64,000 nucleotides of DNA from Allomuricauda sp. NBRC 101325 (GCF_030268205.1 NZ_BSQF01000005.1:99673-163672); one strand, 5' to 3'. Positions 55,599 through 64,000 are shown, counted from the stretch's first letter. Notes: generated by a model from the letters alone, not told the origin. Translations and numbers: made by a program.

Positions 55599-55606
55599 TA
55601 CTTTTG
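55599..55606 (+). promoter_or_regulatory. Candidate -7 box of the rlmD promoter
   Basis: TACTTTTG, exact TAnnTTTG, followed by only four bases before the rlmD ATG; predicts a leaderless or nearly leaderless mRNA. Confidence 0.5.
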
Positions 55607-55610
55607 CCAC

Positions 55611-57023
55611 ATGCGAAAAAAGAACAGGCGACAAACATTTGAAAATGTTGAAGTAATCGATGCCGGTGCCAAGGGAAAAACTGTGGCCAAGGCACCCGAC
55701 GGACGTGTAATTTTTCTTTCCAATGCGGTACCTGGAGATGTTGTGGATGTAATGACGACAAAAAAAAGGACAGCTTACTTTGAAGGGATAGCCACGGATT
55801 TCCACACCCTTTCCGATAAAAGAACCGAGCCCGTTTGCGAACATTTTGGTGTCTGTGGTGGATGCAAATGGCAAAATATGGGCTATGAGCACCAACTGTA
55901 TTTTAAACAACGGGAAGTTGAAAACAACCTAAAACGCATCGGTCATTTGGAATTGCCTGAAACCATGCCCATTTTAGGTTCCAAAAAACAATATTTCTAT
56001 AGGAATAAAATGGAGTTTTCATTCTCCAGTAGCAGATGGCTCACACAAGATGAAATTAATTCCGATGCGGATATCAACGATAAAAACGCCCTCGGATTTC
56101 ATATCCCGGGAATGTGGGACAAGATTTTGGACATTAAAAAATGTCATTTACAACAAGATCCATCCAATGCCATTCGGTTGGCCGTAAAAGATTTTGCTAT
56201 CAACAACGGACTGACTTTTTTCAATCCAAGAAAACAAGAAGGTCTATTGCGTACCCTGATGATCAGAACTGCTTCTACGGGAGAGATCATGGTGCTGATT
56301 CAGTTTTTTGAGGATGAACTGGAAAAAAGAGAGCTTCTTTTACATTATTTAACGGCTGAATTTCCTGAAATCACTTCGTTACTATTTGTGATCAACTCCA
56401 AACAAAACGATACCATTTACGATCAAGAAATTATCTGTTTTGCTGGTCGAGATCATATTTTTGAGGAAATGGAAGGTTTGCAATTTAAGATCAATGCAAA
56501 ATCCTTTTACCAAACAAATTCGGAACAAGCCTACGAACTGTACAAGGTAACCCGAGATTTCGCAGGTCTTTCTGGCAATGAATTGGTGTACGACCTCTAC
56601 ACAGGGACAGGTACCATAGCCCAGTTCATTTCAAAAAAAGCAAAAAAGGTAGTTGGGGTCGAATCGGTTCCTGAAGCCATTGAAGACGCCAAGGCCAATG
56701 CCGTTCACAATAAAATTGACAATGTGGAATTTTATGTGGGTGACATGAAAAATGTGTTCAATGCCGAATTTATTGCACAACATGGTCAACCCGATATTAT
56801 TATTACCGACCCACCAAGGGATGGTATGCACAAAGATGTGGTAGAGCAGTTGTTGCGTGTGGCGCCACCCAAAATAGTTTATGTAAGCTGCAACAGTGCA
56901 ACCCAAGCCAGGGATTTGGCCCTTATGAAAGAACAATACCAAGTAAGCAAGGTGCAACCTGTGGACATGTTCCCACAAACCCACCACGTTGAAAATGTTG
57001 TACTTTTGGAAAAACGGTTATAA
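55611..57023 (+). CDS. rlmD: 23S rRNA (uracil-5-)-methyltransferase RlmD
   Basis: Methylates a uridine of 23S rRNA (U1939 in E. coli). The 470 residues hold a TRAM domain (about 8-65), the [4Fe-4S] cysteines CEHFGVCGGC (75-84) plus the fourth in KKCHLQQD, the SAM-binding YDLYTGTGTIAQFI, the catalytic Cys in VYVSCNSATQARDL, and DPPRDGMHKDV. All key residues are present. It leads an operon with DUF6452, DUF6048 and VOC genes, a neighbourhood common in Flavobacteriia. Confidence 0.95.
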   Translation: MRKKNRRQTFENVEVIDAGAKGKTVAKAPDGRVIFLSNAVPGDVVDVMTTKKRTAYFEGIATDFHTLSDKRTEPVCEHFGVCGGCKWQNMGYEHQLYFKQREVENNLKRIGHLELPETMPILGSKKQYFYRNKMEFSFSSSRWLTQDEINSDADINDKNALGFHIPGMWDKILDIKKCHLQQDPSNAIRLAVKDFAINNGLTFFNPRKQEGLLRTLMIRTASTGEIMVLIQFFEDELEKRELLLHYLTAEFPEITSLLFVINSKQNDTIYDQEIICFAGRDHIFEEMEGLQFKINAKSFYQTNSEQAYELYKVTRDFAGLSGNELVYDLYTGTGTIAQFISKKAKKVVGVESVPEAIEDAKANAVHNKIDNVEFYVGDMKNVFNAEFIAQHGQPDIIITDPPRDGMHKDVVEQLLRVAPPKIVYVSCNSATQARDLALMKEQYQVSKVQPVDMFPQTHHVENVVLLEKRL

Positions 57024-57054
57024 CGCTTACATTCAAAAATTATAAATAACCTAC

Positions 57055-57573
57055 ATGAAAAAATTAATCCCCATCCTACTGATTGCCTTGGTAATCTCGT
57101 ATGTATCCTCTTGTGAAAAAGACGATATCTGTGTTGATGGTGACACACCCTATTTGGTAATTGGTTTTTATAATATTGAGGACACCGCTTCTTTCAAAAG
57201 AGTTACATCGTTACGAGTACGGGGAATCGATAATGACAGTATTTTGGACAATGATTCTTTCAATGACAGGGCAACCTCTCCGGATTCCATTTTGGTCCCC
57301 CTTCGCACCAATACTACAAATACCTTGTATGAGTTCATTTATAACTCTGCGGCCAATAGTGATACAGGATTGGAAACAGGAAATATAGATACCTTGAGCA
57401 TATCGTACAGCACCCGAGAGGCATTTGTATCTAGGGCATGTGGGTTTGTGATGAATTATGATGGTGTAAACATTGCCTTGCCAGAAAGTGCATCAAACTG
57501 GATTCAAGATATAAGTGTTGTGCAATCAACCGTAGAAAATACCAACAATATCCATGTCAAAATATTTCATTAG
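57055..57573 (+). CDS. DUF6452 family lipoprotein
   Basis: A 172-residue lipoprotein: signal LIPILLIALVISYVSSC (Cys20) then a beta-rich domain (YLVIGFYNIEDTASFKRV, LYEFIYNSAANSDTG). The family is known only by association with DUF6048 and rlmD; its function is unknown. Its last 20 bases overlap the start of the DUF6048 gene, so the two are translationally coupled and perhaps form an outer-membrane lipoprotein-barrel pair (inference). Confidence 0.85.
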   Translation: MKKLIPILLIALVISYVSSCEKDDICVDGDTPYLVIGFYNIEDTASFKRVTSLRVRGIDNDSILDNDSFNDRATSPDSILVPLRTNTTNTLYEFIYNSAANSDTGLETGNIDTLSISYSTREAFVSRACGFVMNYDGVNIALPESASNWIQDISVVQSTVENTNNIHVKIFH

Positions 57574-58315
57574 AATTTTTTTGGGCCTGTTGCCCTTTTT
57601 GGGACTGGCACAAAGCGAACCCATCGACCTGCAACAAAAAGACACGGTGGAGTACAAAGATCCTTATGGGCTTCGAGTTGGAGTAGACCTGAGCAAACTT
57701 GTACTATCCTTTATTGATGAGGATTATACAGGTCTGGAGTTGGTCGGGGACTACCGATTGACACGAAAGTTGTATTTGGCCGCAGAAATCGGGAACGAAA
57801 CCAAAGAGCAGTCCGAATACTTGGGCAATACCCTGTTGTACAATTTTGAAACTTCGGGAAGTTATATCAAAGCAGGGGTAGATGTGAACACCTACACCAA
57901 TTGGTACGGGATGAACAATGCGATTACGATTGGAGGTCGCTATGCCGTCGCTGGCTTTAGTCAAACGCTTGGCGAATACAGCATTTTTGAAACTGAACGT
58001 TTTTTTAATCCAGGCTTTGCTGCGGGGTCAGAACCTAATCGCGAATTTAGTGGACTTTCGGCCTCTTGGTTGGAGTTTGTAGTGGGTATAAAAGCCGAAT
58101 TGTTTGCGAATATTTTTATTGGAATGAGTGCACGTTTGGGTTTTTTGGTGACCAATACCGAGGACGAACATTTTCCGAACTTATGGATCCCCGGGTTTAA
58201 CAAGGTTACGGATGGAAGCAATTTTGGGGTAAGTTACAATTACTCCATATCCTATTTTTTACCCTTGTACAAAAAATCCAGAAACAAAAAACCAGCAGCA
58301 TCCAACGAGCAATAA
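57554..58315 (+). CDS. DUF6048 family outer-membrane protein
   Basis: A 253-residue secreted beta-barrel-type protein: signal FIRIFLGLLPFLGLAQ, then Gly/aromatic strands (LYLAAEIGNETK, YAVAGFSQTLGEY, SWLEFVVGIKAELFANIFIG) and YNYSISYFLPLYK before a basic tail. DUF6048 belongs next to DUF6452 in this class. It overlaps that gene by 20 bases. No function is known. Confidence 0.85.
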   Translation: MSKYFIRIFLGLLPFLGLAQSEPIDLQQKDTVEYKDPYGLRVGVDLSKLVLSFIDEDYTGLELVGDYRLTRKLYLAAEIGNETKEQSEYLGNTLLYNFETSGSYIKAGVDVNTYTNWYGMNNAITIGGRYAVAGFSQTLGEYSIFETERFFNPGFAAGSEPNREFSGLSASWLEFVVGIKAELFANIFIGMSARLGFLVTNTEDEHFPNLWIPGFNKVTDGSNFGVSYNYSISYFLPLYKKSRNKKPAASNEQ

Positions 58316-58316
58316 T

Positions 58317-58658
58317 ATGGAACCCACGCGTATCGATTATATAGAATTTAAATCTACCGACCTATCCAAGACCAAAGCATTTTATAATGCATCCTTTGGT
58401 TGGCATTTTACGGATTATGGTCCAGAGTATTGTTCATTTTCCGAAAGTGGTGTAGCAGGAGGATTTGAACTTACATCTAAAGCAATTACCAATGGAGTAC
58501 TGGTTGTGCTTTATCATACAGACCTGTTGAACATCAAAGCAAAAATTACCGAAGCTGGAGGCGAAATCGTGAAGGATGTTTTTTCCTTCCCAGGTGGAAG
58601 ACGGTTTCATTTTAAAGACCCATCAGGAAATGAATTGGCCGTTTGGTCCGATATATAA
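58317..58658 (+). CDS. VOC family protein (glyoxalase/bleomycin-resistance fold)
   Basis: A 113-residue metalloenzyme-like protein of the vicinal oxygen chelate superfamily: two beta-alpha-beta-beta-beta modules (RIDYIEFKSTDLSKTKAFY and RRFHFKDPSGNELAVW). Catalytic metal residues are not certain and the substrate cannot be told. It begins one base after the DUF6048 stop codon and ends the rlmD operon, followed by a terminator. Confidence 0.9.
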   Translation: MEPTRIDYIEFKSTDLSKTKAFYNASFGWHFTDYGPEYCSFSESGVAGGFELTSKAITNGVLVVLYHTDLLNIKAKITEAGGEIVKDVFSFPGGRRFHFKDPSGNELAVWSDI

Positions 58659-58688
58659 AAAAAGCCCCTACGATTGTCGGGGCTTTTT
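58659..58688 (+). terminator. Terminator of the rlmD operon
   Basis: AAAAAGCCCC (58659-58668) pairs with GGGGCTTTTT (58679-58688) around a ten-base loop, and the T tract is part of the right arm. It begins directly after the VOC stop codon. Confidence 0.85.
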
Positions 58689-58809
58689 CATTTACAATTT
58701 GGTTGAGTTAGTTAGTTGTGTTTTTAAAACACGTGCCAAAATAATCAATAATACCTTAGCCACCTATTACATTCAAAAACAAAACCCAACCTTTTTGTTG
58801 TATCCACAA

Positions 58810-59970
58810 CTAATTGGTAAGGTATTTTCCCTTCTTACTACCCTCGTAGATTTCAAAGCACACCAAACGGGCTTCCAACTTACCATTAAATGTTTTTATT
58901 TTCCTGCTCGGTTTCAGCCCTACATACTTTAGGGCCTCCAAATTGGAAGTGATCATCCAAGCATTGGTTCCAGGGTAATTTTGTTTAAGGGTATCCCCAA
59001 TTTTGGTATAAAATTCCTCAATTTCAATAGGCAAGCGTTCGCCATAAGGTGGATTAAAGACCATGTGCAATTTACCATCCACAGGCTTTTCCGTTCGGAA
59101 GAAATCATTTCTATCCACTGTTATATATTCGGCAAGGTTGGCATGCTCCACATTCTCTTGGGTCTTACGTACTGCGGAGGGCGCTTTATCCCATCCAATA
59201 ATTTTATGATGGAACTCGCGAACCTTTTTAAAACTGGCATCCACAATTTTATCGTGCAGCTCGGCATCATAATCCTTCCAGTGCATAAAAGCATAGGATT
59301 CCCTATTGATGTTTACCGGAATGTTACAGGCAATCATGGCCGCTTCCACCAAAAAGGTGCCACTACCACACATGGGATCCAAAAAATCGGATTGACCATC
59401 CCAACCGCTGTGCAACAATAATCCCGCTGCCAAAACCTCATTAATCGGTGCGATATTTGTTAAAATCCGATAACCTCTTTGGTGCAGGGAATTCCCGGAA
59501 CTGTCCAATGAAACGGTACAGTTATTTTTATAAATATGGATGTTGATTCGAACATCTGGATCTTGTGTTTTCACATTGGGCCTTTCCCGAACAACATACC
59601 TGAACTTATCCACAATGGCATCCTTTGTCTTTAAGGACACAAACATGGAATTATCAAAAACCGGAGAATTTACTACACTGTCAATGGCAAAGGTTTTCTC
59701 CACATCAAAAATGTCGGGCCAATCCAAATCATAAATATGTTTGTAAAGGTCCTTCTCGTTGAACACCTTAAACGTTTTTATGGGTTTGAACACTTTTAAA
59801 GCCGTTCTAAGGCAAAGATTTGCCTTGTACATAAAGCCCAAATCGCCTTCAAAAGTTACATTTCTAACGCCTTCCTCTACAAAGCCTGCACCCAGATTAC
59901 GAAGTTCTTTGGCCAAAATTGGCTCAAATCCATATAGGGTCTTGGCCATCATCTTAAAATTTCCTGCCAT
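58810..59970 (-). CDS. rlmL: THUMP-domain 23S rRNA methyltransferase, RlmL-like
   Basis: A 386-residue RNA N2-guanine methyltransferase-like protein: N-terminal ferredoxin-like and THUMP domains (about 8-155, AKTLYGFEPILAKELRNLG), then a Rossmann methyltransferase domain (motif I LDPMCGSGTFLVEAAMIA; motif IV FNPPYGERL). It corresponds to the N-terminal half of E. coli RlmL (G2445 methylation of 23S rRNA); the C-terminal RlmK half is absent, as usual in this phylum. It is divergent from the ZIP transporter with back-to-back -7 boxes. Confidence 0.9.
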   Translation of the reverse strand: MAGNFKMMAKTLYGFEPILAKELRNLGAGFVEEGVRNVTFEGDLGFMYKANLCLRTALKVFKPIKTFKVFNEKDLYKHIYDLDWPDIFDVEKTFAIDSVVNSPVFDNSMFVSLKTKDAIVDKFRYVVRERPNVKTQDPDVRINIHIYKNNCTVSLDSSGNSLHQRGYRILTNIAPINEVLAAGLLLHSGWDGQSDFLDPMCGSGTFLVEAAMIACNIPVNINRESYAFMHWKDYDAELHDKIVDASFKKVREFHHKIIGWDKAPSAVRKTQENVEHANLAEYITVDRNDFFRTEKPVDGKLHMVFNPPYGERLPIEIEEFYTKIGDTLKQNYPGTNAWMITSNLEALKYVGLKPSRKIKTFNGKLEARLVCFEIYEGSKKGKYLTN

Positions 59971-59990
59971 TGTGGTGTAATTTCTTTCGG

Positions 59991-60009
59991 CAAAAATAGA
60001 CTATTTTTG
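59991..60009. promoter_or_regulatory. Back-to-back -7 boxes of the rlmL-like / ZIP divergent promoter
   Basis: CAAAAATAGACTATTTTTG: each arm is an exact TAnnTTTG (TATTTTTG) pointing outward, with three bases between. Minus-strand box at 59991-59998 precedes the rlmL-like ATG (59970); plus-strand box at 60002-60009 precedes the ZIP ATG (60027). Confidence 0.6.
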
Positions 60010-60026
60010 CTCCCTTGATTTATCGC

Positions 60027-60713
60027 ATGAACTTTCCATCCAGTATCATCTATATTATTCCCATTTTGGCCGTTTGGTCTGGATTTGCATTTGTATGGTT
60101 TACAAAACCCAAGCATGGAGATACTATAAAATTACTTTTGGCATTTAGTGGAGCCTTCTTGCTGTCTTTGACCTTTTTTGAGCTTCTTCCCGATGTTTAT
60201 GAAGGCCACGATCCTAAAAGTATCGCTTTGTATATTTTAGGTGGAATTCTGCTACAAGTTTTTTTGGAGTTCTTTTCGAAAGGTGCGGAACATGGGCATA
60301 TGCATGTGCATTTGGAGGAAAACAAATTTCCGACCCTCCTATTTTTAAGTCTATGCATTCATGCCTTGGTTGAAGGTGTACCCATTCATGAAAACGATTC
60401 AATACTCTACGCAATCATTATCCATAAGATTCCGATTGCCATTATTTTGAGCATCTTTTTGATTAACTCAACGCTCAAACTTTCGACCACCCTATTATTT
60501 ATCGGGGCATTTTCTTTGATGACGCCTCTCGGAAGTTACTTTTCCACAACCTCCCTAATTGCGGATTACGGGTATTTGTTAACCGCTGTTTCGATTGGCG
60601 TATTTTTTCATATTTCAACGATTATCCTTTTTGAAAGTGCCCAAGGACATGCTTTCAATCTAAGAAAATTGGTTGTGATCATTTTAGGTATTGGGATGGC
60701 TTATCTGATCTAA
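60027..60713 (+). CDS. ZIP family metal transporter
   Basis: A 228-residue inner-membrane importer of zinc or similar divalent metals. It has about seven to eight helices, a histidine-rich cytoplasmic loop (EHGHMHVHLEEN, about 92-103) and the metal-site helices IHALVEGVPIHE (about 117-128) and IIHKIPIAIIL (about 134-144). The ATG at 60027 was chosen over a TTG at 60015 because the -7 box is at 60002-60009. Monocistronic as far as I can see; the next 199 bases contain no gene. Confidence 0.93.
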   Translation: MNFPSSIIYIIPILAVWSGFAFVWFTKPKHGDTIKLLLAFSGAFLLSLTFFELLPDVYEGHDPKSIALYILGGILLQVFLEFFSKGAEHGHMHVHLEENKFPTLLFLSLCIHALVEGVPIHENDSILYAIIIHKIPIAIILSIFLINSTLKLSTTLLFIGAFSLMTPLGSYFSTTSLIADYGYLLTAVSIGVFFHISTIILFESAQGHAFNLRKLVVIILGIGMAYLI

Positions 60714-60912
60714 TCAATTTCGAAAAAAATAATGGATTTGATCTCTGCCAAAAACATTATAGAACAACTTATCCATACCATACACTTATAAAAATCTCTT
60801 TATTCCTAAAATATTGAGATTGAATTGATTAAGGAATTTTCTTACTTTTTTCGATGAACGGTTTTCCATCTGGAGCAAAAATGCTTTATTTTAAACCAAC
60901 TAAACCGACCTC

Positions 60913-63168
60913 ATGAAATATTCAAAATTCCCTGCCCTATTAGTGGCATGTATTACCATTTTGTACGCTTGTTCTTCCGATTCCGAAGACCCAACTCCAG
61001 AACCAGTTCCCGATACCATAGCACCAGAAGTGGAATTTACCATTCCAGGAAACACTACGGGTGGATCTTCAAGCACTGAAACTCCAGTTATAAGTAATCA
61101 ACTTGTAGTAAATGTAGATGCGAAAGATGCAGGTGGCATTGCTAAAGTTGAAGCTTTTATCAACGATCAAAAAGTTGGAGAGGACACTGCTGCTCCCTAT
61201 CAAATAACCATAGACGTGTCGAGTTATGCATCCAAAAATGCATCGACTGGCAAGTTTACCGACTACACTTTAAAAATTACAGTTACGGATACATCTGGAA
61301 ACGAAACTTCCCAAGAACAGATAATCCATATCGATAATGAACTTCCCACTATATCGGAAGTTACATTGACAGAGGGACAAGTCATTGCTGGCGATACCAA
61401 TGCGATTACATTTTTGGTCAACGATAATGAAGGAATCAATGCCGTTAGTGCCTATTTAAACGACTCCCTTTTGGAAGAATTCACTGGGGAAATGTATGAG
61501 CTCAATATCAATACCCTGAGCTTAACCGATGGTGAGAATAACCTTAGGATTGAAGCGATTGACCTTGCCAACAATATTGCCACATACAATGTGGCTTTCA
61601 TTGCAGACAATACAGGTCCGGTCATTGATTTAAATTCCATCGAAGCCAATCAAGTTTTGGATGAATCCATCCTACTGTCAACTTCTTTAACGGATGAATA
61701 CTCGACAGTTACCAATATTCAAATCTTGCTTACTGATATTGAAATACTGACCGACGCCGTTGAATTTACTGCAGGAACTGAAGGTACGGTAGAAATGAAC
61801 TTTGACCCGAACCAGTTTGCAACGGGGGAGCAAACGTTCATAATAACTGCCACAGATGCCCTATTAAATTCTACCACACTCGAAGTGCCCATTTCAATTC
61901 TTAGAAAATTATTGACCATAAATGTGCCTGAAAACTTCAATAACCCTGACGCGGCCAGGTTGTTTGTTTTTGCCTCTACCATGGATGGTGAATTAATAGC
62001 TATTGAAAGAATTTATAACGAAACCACAACCGTCACTTTGCACACTTCAGAAGAAACTTCGGGCGATTTTGAATATATGCTCACGTTTGCGGAATATATT
62101 AGTGGCTCTGTTGGTAATTCAACTGAATTAACAACCATGCAAAATATTAAACCTTCTGTACTTCCAGTATTAAACTTAAGCACCTTTTACCGCTATAAGC
62201 CTTATTGGCAGACCAATCAATATCAGGCGGCTGGATTTGACCCTGATGATGCAGAAAATCTACGAATGGAAGGTCTTGACTACAATGGAGGGTTTTCATC
62301 AGAAGGAAGTACTCCTAAATCTGGGGTTTTTCTTCAACAACGTGAAAATGTAAATAGTGCCCTTAGACCTAATTCCATATATCTTTCTTTAGAAAATTTG
62401 ACATTAAACCAACATTCATTTGCTGTTTTGGATTGGAATGTGCCATCAGATTTAATTATAACTCCTGAGTTATTTACCACTGAAGGAATAGAACGACGTT
62501 TATATCAACCCGTAATGAACGGTGAAGCATTTGAAAGTACTACCATGCATATTTATGGGTACTTTACCCAAGACGATTTTAATAACAATATTTATCACAA
62601 AACATATGGCTATGGCTATGGTTATTTACCCACTGAAGGAATTCCATATTTTTTAAATACAACATTTTCCAATCACTTATATAATATAAGAATTAACGAT
62701 TATTTTACTGAAAGGACCGGTGAACCAGATGCCACCTTCACACCAGTGGATTGGAGTATAGATTATAGTTTTGCCAATAATCAATTTGAACTTTTACAAA
62801 CTGGAGTTGGCCATTCAATTGGCAAGGTATTTATCGACTCAGAATCTCCTGAAATAATAAATGGTCTGAACATTACTTACCGTTGGAGTTTATTATTTGA
62901 TAGTCAGTCAATGACACAAGTTAAACTTCCACAAATCCCAGAGGAATTACAAACATGGGGATTTTATTCAATCTATACGGATAGTAATTTGCAAGTGCAG
63001 CAAGTTGAAATCAAGGGTTATGAGGGAATATCCGATTATGATACATACCTAAATGAAATCATACAAGATCATAAATTTCCGTACACCATTTCCCCAAAAA
63101 TGGAATCCAAATTTAAATCTTCTGGTCAAGGGTACTATTACAATACTCCTAATTTTTTATTTGATTAA
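60913..63168 (+). CDS. Large lipoprotein with Ig-like domains
   Basis: A 751-residue surface or periplasmic lipoprotein: signal LLVACITILYAC (Cys20) and SSDSEDPTPEPVPDT linker. At least three Ig-like beta-sandwich domains (about 40-140, 140-235, 235-330) of the bacterial Ig type (IAKVEAFINDQKVGEDTAAPYQI, INAVSAYLNDSLLEEF); the C-terminal 420 residues are not recognised but are rich in aromatic and acidic residues (YGYGYGYLPTEGIPYF). Possibly a secreted binding or adhesion protein. The end meets the convergent hemolysin III gene with two bases between. Confidence 0.85.
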   Translation: MKYSKFPALLVACITILYACSSDSEDPTPEPVPDTIAPEVEFTIPGNTTGGSSSTETPVISNQLVVNVDAKDAGGIAKVEAFINDQKVGEDTAAPYQITIDVSSYASKNASTGKFTDYTLKITVTDTSGNETSQEQIIHIDNELPTISEVTLTEGQVIAGDTNAITFLVNDNEGINAVSAYLNDSLLEEFTGEMYELNINTLSLTDGENNLRIEAIDLANNIATYNVAFIADNTGPVIDLNSIEANQVLDESILLSTSLTDEYSTVTNIQILLTDIEILTDAVEFTAGTEGTVEMNFDPNQFATGEQTFIITATDALLNSTTLEVPISILRKLLTINVPENFNNPDAARLFVFASTMDGELIAIERIYNETTTVTLHTSEETSGDFEYMLTFAEYISGSVGNSTELTTMQNIKPSVLPVLNLSTFYRYKPYWQTNQYQAAGFDPDDAENLRMEGLDYNGGFSSEGSTPKSGVFLQQRENVNSALRPNSIYLSLENLTLNQHSFAVLDWNVPSDLIITPELFTTEGIERRLYQPVMNGEAFESTTMHIYGYFTQDDFNNNIYHKTYGYGYGYLPTEGIPYFLNTTFSNHLYNIRINDYFTERTGEPDATFTPVDWSIDYSFANNQFELLQTGVGHSIGKVFIDSESPEIINGLNITYRWSLLFDSQSMTQVKLPQIPEELQTWGFYSIYTDSNLQVQQVEIKGYEGISDYDTYLNEIIQDHKFPYTISPKMESKFKSSGQGYYYNTPNFLFD

Positions 63169-63170
63169 AA

Positions 63171-63809
63171 TTAAATAATGGCATAGATCAACAACCAATG
63201 ACAAATTGCGCCACCTAGAACAAAAAAATGCCATATAAGATGATTATATGGTATTTTTTTTACCGCATAGAATAAGATACCAATGGTATAAAAAGCGCCG
63301 CCCAATGAAAGATAAAGTAGGCCAGACTCCGACATATGTTTTAACAGATAGGATAAATCAATAACTATTAGCCAACCCATTACTCCGTATAATACCAAAG
63401 AGAAAACTTCGAACCTACCTGTAAAGAAAATTTTGAGGACTGTTCCAAATAAAGCAATGCCCCAAACCGCATAAAACAAAATCCAACCTTTTGAAGGCAA
63501 CAGTACCGTTAAGCAAATTGGTGTATAGGTACCTGCTATAAGATAATAGATACTTATATGATCTAATACTCTCAGTCTTTTCTTCAATTTAGGGTTTTCC
63601 ACGGCATGGTATATCGTTGATGCCGCAAACAAAACCATTAAAGAGATGGAATAAACCAAGACACTATTTTTTAAATAGGGAATTGTTTGTAATTCGTATT
63701 GAAAAAGTAGAAAAGCACCAATAGCGGCCAATAAAATTCCCAATGCATGGGAATAGGCATTTAATTTTTCTTCGAGAAGTACCGAATCGGTCTGAGTATT
63801 CAAAGGCAT
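63171..63809 (-). CDS. trhA: Hemolysin III / TrhA family membrane protein
   Basis: A 212-residue membrane protein with seven helices of the PAQR-like hemolysin III superfamily. Conserved metal-site residues: STIYHAVE (His), DHISIYYLIAGTYTP (Asp, His), and WHFFVLGGAICHW (two His). The name derives from a Bacillus haemolytic protein; bacterial TrhA members affect membrane energetics or lipid homeostasis. A TTG start at 63848 was rejected because the -7 box would be inside the coding region. It lies just behind the rrn terminator. Confidence 0.9.
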   Translation of the reverse strand: MPLNTQTDSVLLEEKLNAYSHALGILLAAIGAFLLFQYELQTIPYLKNSVLVYSISLMVLFAASTIYHAVENPKLKKRLRVLDHISIYYLIAGTYTPICLTVLLPSKGWILFYAVWGIALFGTVLKIFFTGRFEVFSLVLYGVMGWLIVIDLSYLLKHMSESGLLYLSLGGAFYTIGILFYAVKKIPYNHLIWHFFVLGGAICHWLLIYAII

Positions 63810-63833
63810 CTGATATTGGGGTAATACGTATAG

Positions 63834-63841
63834 CAAAGATA
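63834..63841 (-). promoter_or_regulatory. Candidate -7 box of the trhA promoter
   Basis: TATCTTTG on the minus strand, exact TAnnTTTG, 24 bases before the ATG at 63809 and only 15 bases after the rrn terminator stem. Confidence 0.5.
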
Positions 63842-63856
63842 CCACCAAAAAACAAA

Positions 63857-63885
63857 AAAGCCCGATACGTTAAGTATCGGGCTTT
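63857..63885 (-). terminator. Terminator of the rRNA operon
   Basis: A 12-pair perfect stem AAAGCCCGATAC with GTATCGGGCTTT and a five-base loop, followed on the minus strand by TTTTTTG and more T. It starts four bases after the 5S gene. Confidence 0.92.
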
Positions 63886-63889
63886 GAGG

Positions 63890-64000
63890 AAGGCGGCGAC
63901 CTACTCTCCCACCTGGTGTGGCAGTACCATCGGCGCAAACGGGCTTAACTTCCCTGTTCGGAATGGAAAGGGGTGTGCCCCGTCGCCATGGCCACCTAGA
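63890..64000 (-). rRNA. rrf: 5S ribosomal RNA
   Basis: The reverse complement reads TAGGTGGCCATGGCGACGGG near its 5' end, then CCATTCCGAACAGGGAAG, GCGCCGATGGTACTGC and GGGAGAGTAGGTCGCCGCCT at its 3' end: the conserved blocks of a bacterial 5S rRNA in order. About 111 bases are inside the window; the 5' end may lose one or two bases at the edge. It should be the last gene of an rrn operon extending beyond the window, and is closed by the terminator just downstream. Confidence 0.97.

Overview
The window is a chromosomal segment of a Flavobacteriia-type Bacteroidota, most likely a marine Flavobacteriaceae. The signs are: many lipoproteins and AQ-ended signal peptides; promoters of the TAnnTTTG (-7) type with no obvious Shine-Dalgarno sites; a bacillithiol gene (bshC); DUF6048/DUF6452/DUF6090 families; and the pyrG-yidC and rlmD-DUF6452-DUF6048 neighbourhoods. 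The genus cannot be fixed from this sequence alone. The segment starts inside glgB and ends in a 5S rRNA gene, the tail of an rrn operon on the minus strand. No insertion sequence, integrase (other than the housekeeping XerD), CRISPR array or tRNA gene was seen, and no gene-free stretch exceeds 300 bases.

Layout. 0-5.6 kb: glgB (partial), a small collagen-like lipoprotein, two tandem methionine sulfoxide reductases B (one lipoprotein, one cytoplasmic), a DinB-like protein, lpdA, DUF3817, aroQ. 5.7-17.2 kb: small outer-membrane barrels, xerD, an NDH-2-like dehydrogenase, a secreted M20 amidohydrolase, an ECF sigma factor with a membrane partner, an unusual acyltransferase, a NUDIX CoA pyrophosphatase, a lipoprotein cyclophilin, a dienelactone hydrolase, DoxX and a larger outer-membrane protein. 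17.3-24.8 kb: a TRIC channel and an RDD protein divergent from a tightly overlapping SpoIIM / membrane protein / DUF4129 / DUF4350 / MoxR / DUF58 operon. 24.8-33.7 kb: nitronate monooxygenase-like protein, mnmA, a four-domain fasciclin lipoprotein, yidC, pyrG, DUF3820.

33.7-38.4 kb: two Tat-exported sugar isomerase-like proteins, then the most accessory-looking patch: an AT-rich DUF4062 protein whose C-terminus imitates the tail of single-stranded DNA-binding protein, a 67-residue protein, and an XRE regulator whose start codon sits in a perfect inverted repeat. 37.9-42.5 kb: guaA, a five-LysM/periplasmic-binding fusion, OsmC and a DUF922 metalloprotease form one overlapping minus-strand unit. 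42.7-47.2 kb: pgmB, a TPR-HTH regulator and a lipoprotein with an aerolysin-like C-terminal region. 47.4-64 kb: bshC, an M14 carboxypeptidase, a CarboxypepD_reg protein, LD-carboxypeptidase, ornithine aminotransferase, rlmD operon, an RlmL-like methyltransferase divergent from a ZIP transporter, a large Ig-like lipoprotein, a hemolysin III family protein and 5S rRNA.

Most of the window is housekeeping and envelope biology. The places that deserve attention are the DUF4062/XRE patch, the aerolysin-like lipoprotein beside a TPR-HTH regulator, the MoxR/SpoIIM operon, and several compact promoter arrangements (overlapping divergent start codons, back-to-back -7 boxes, near-leaderless genes).
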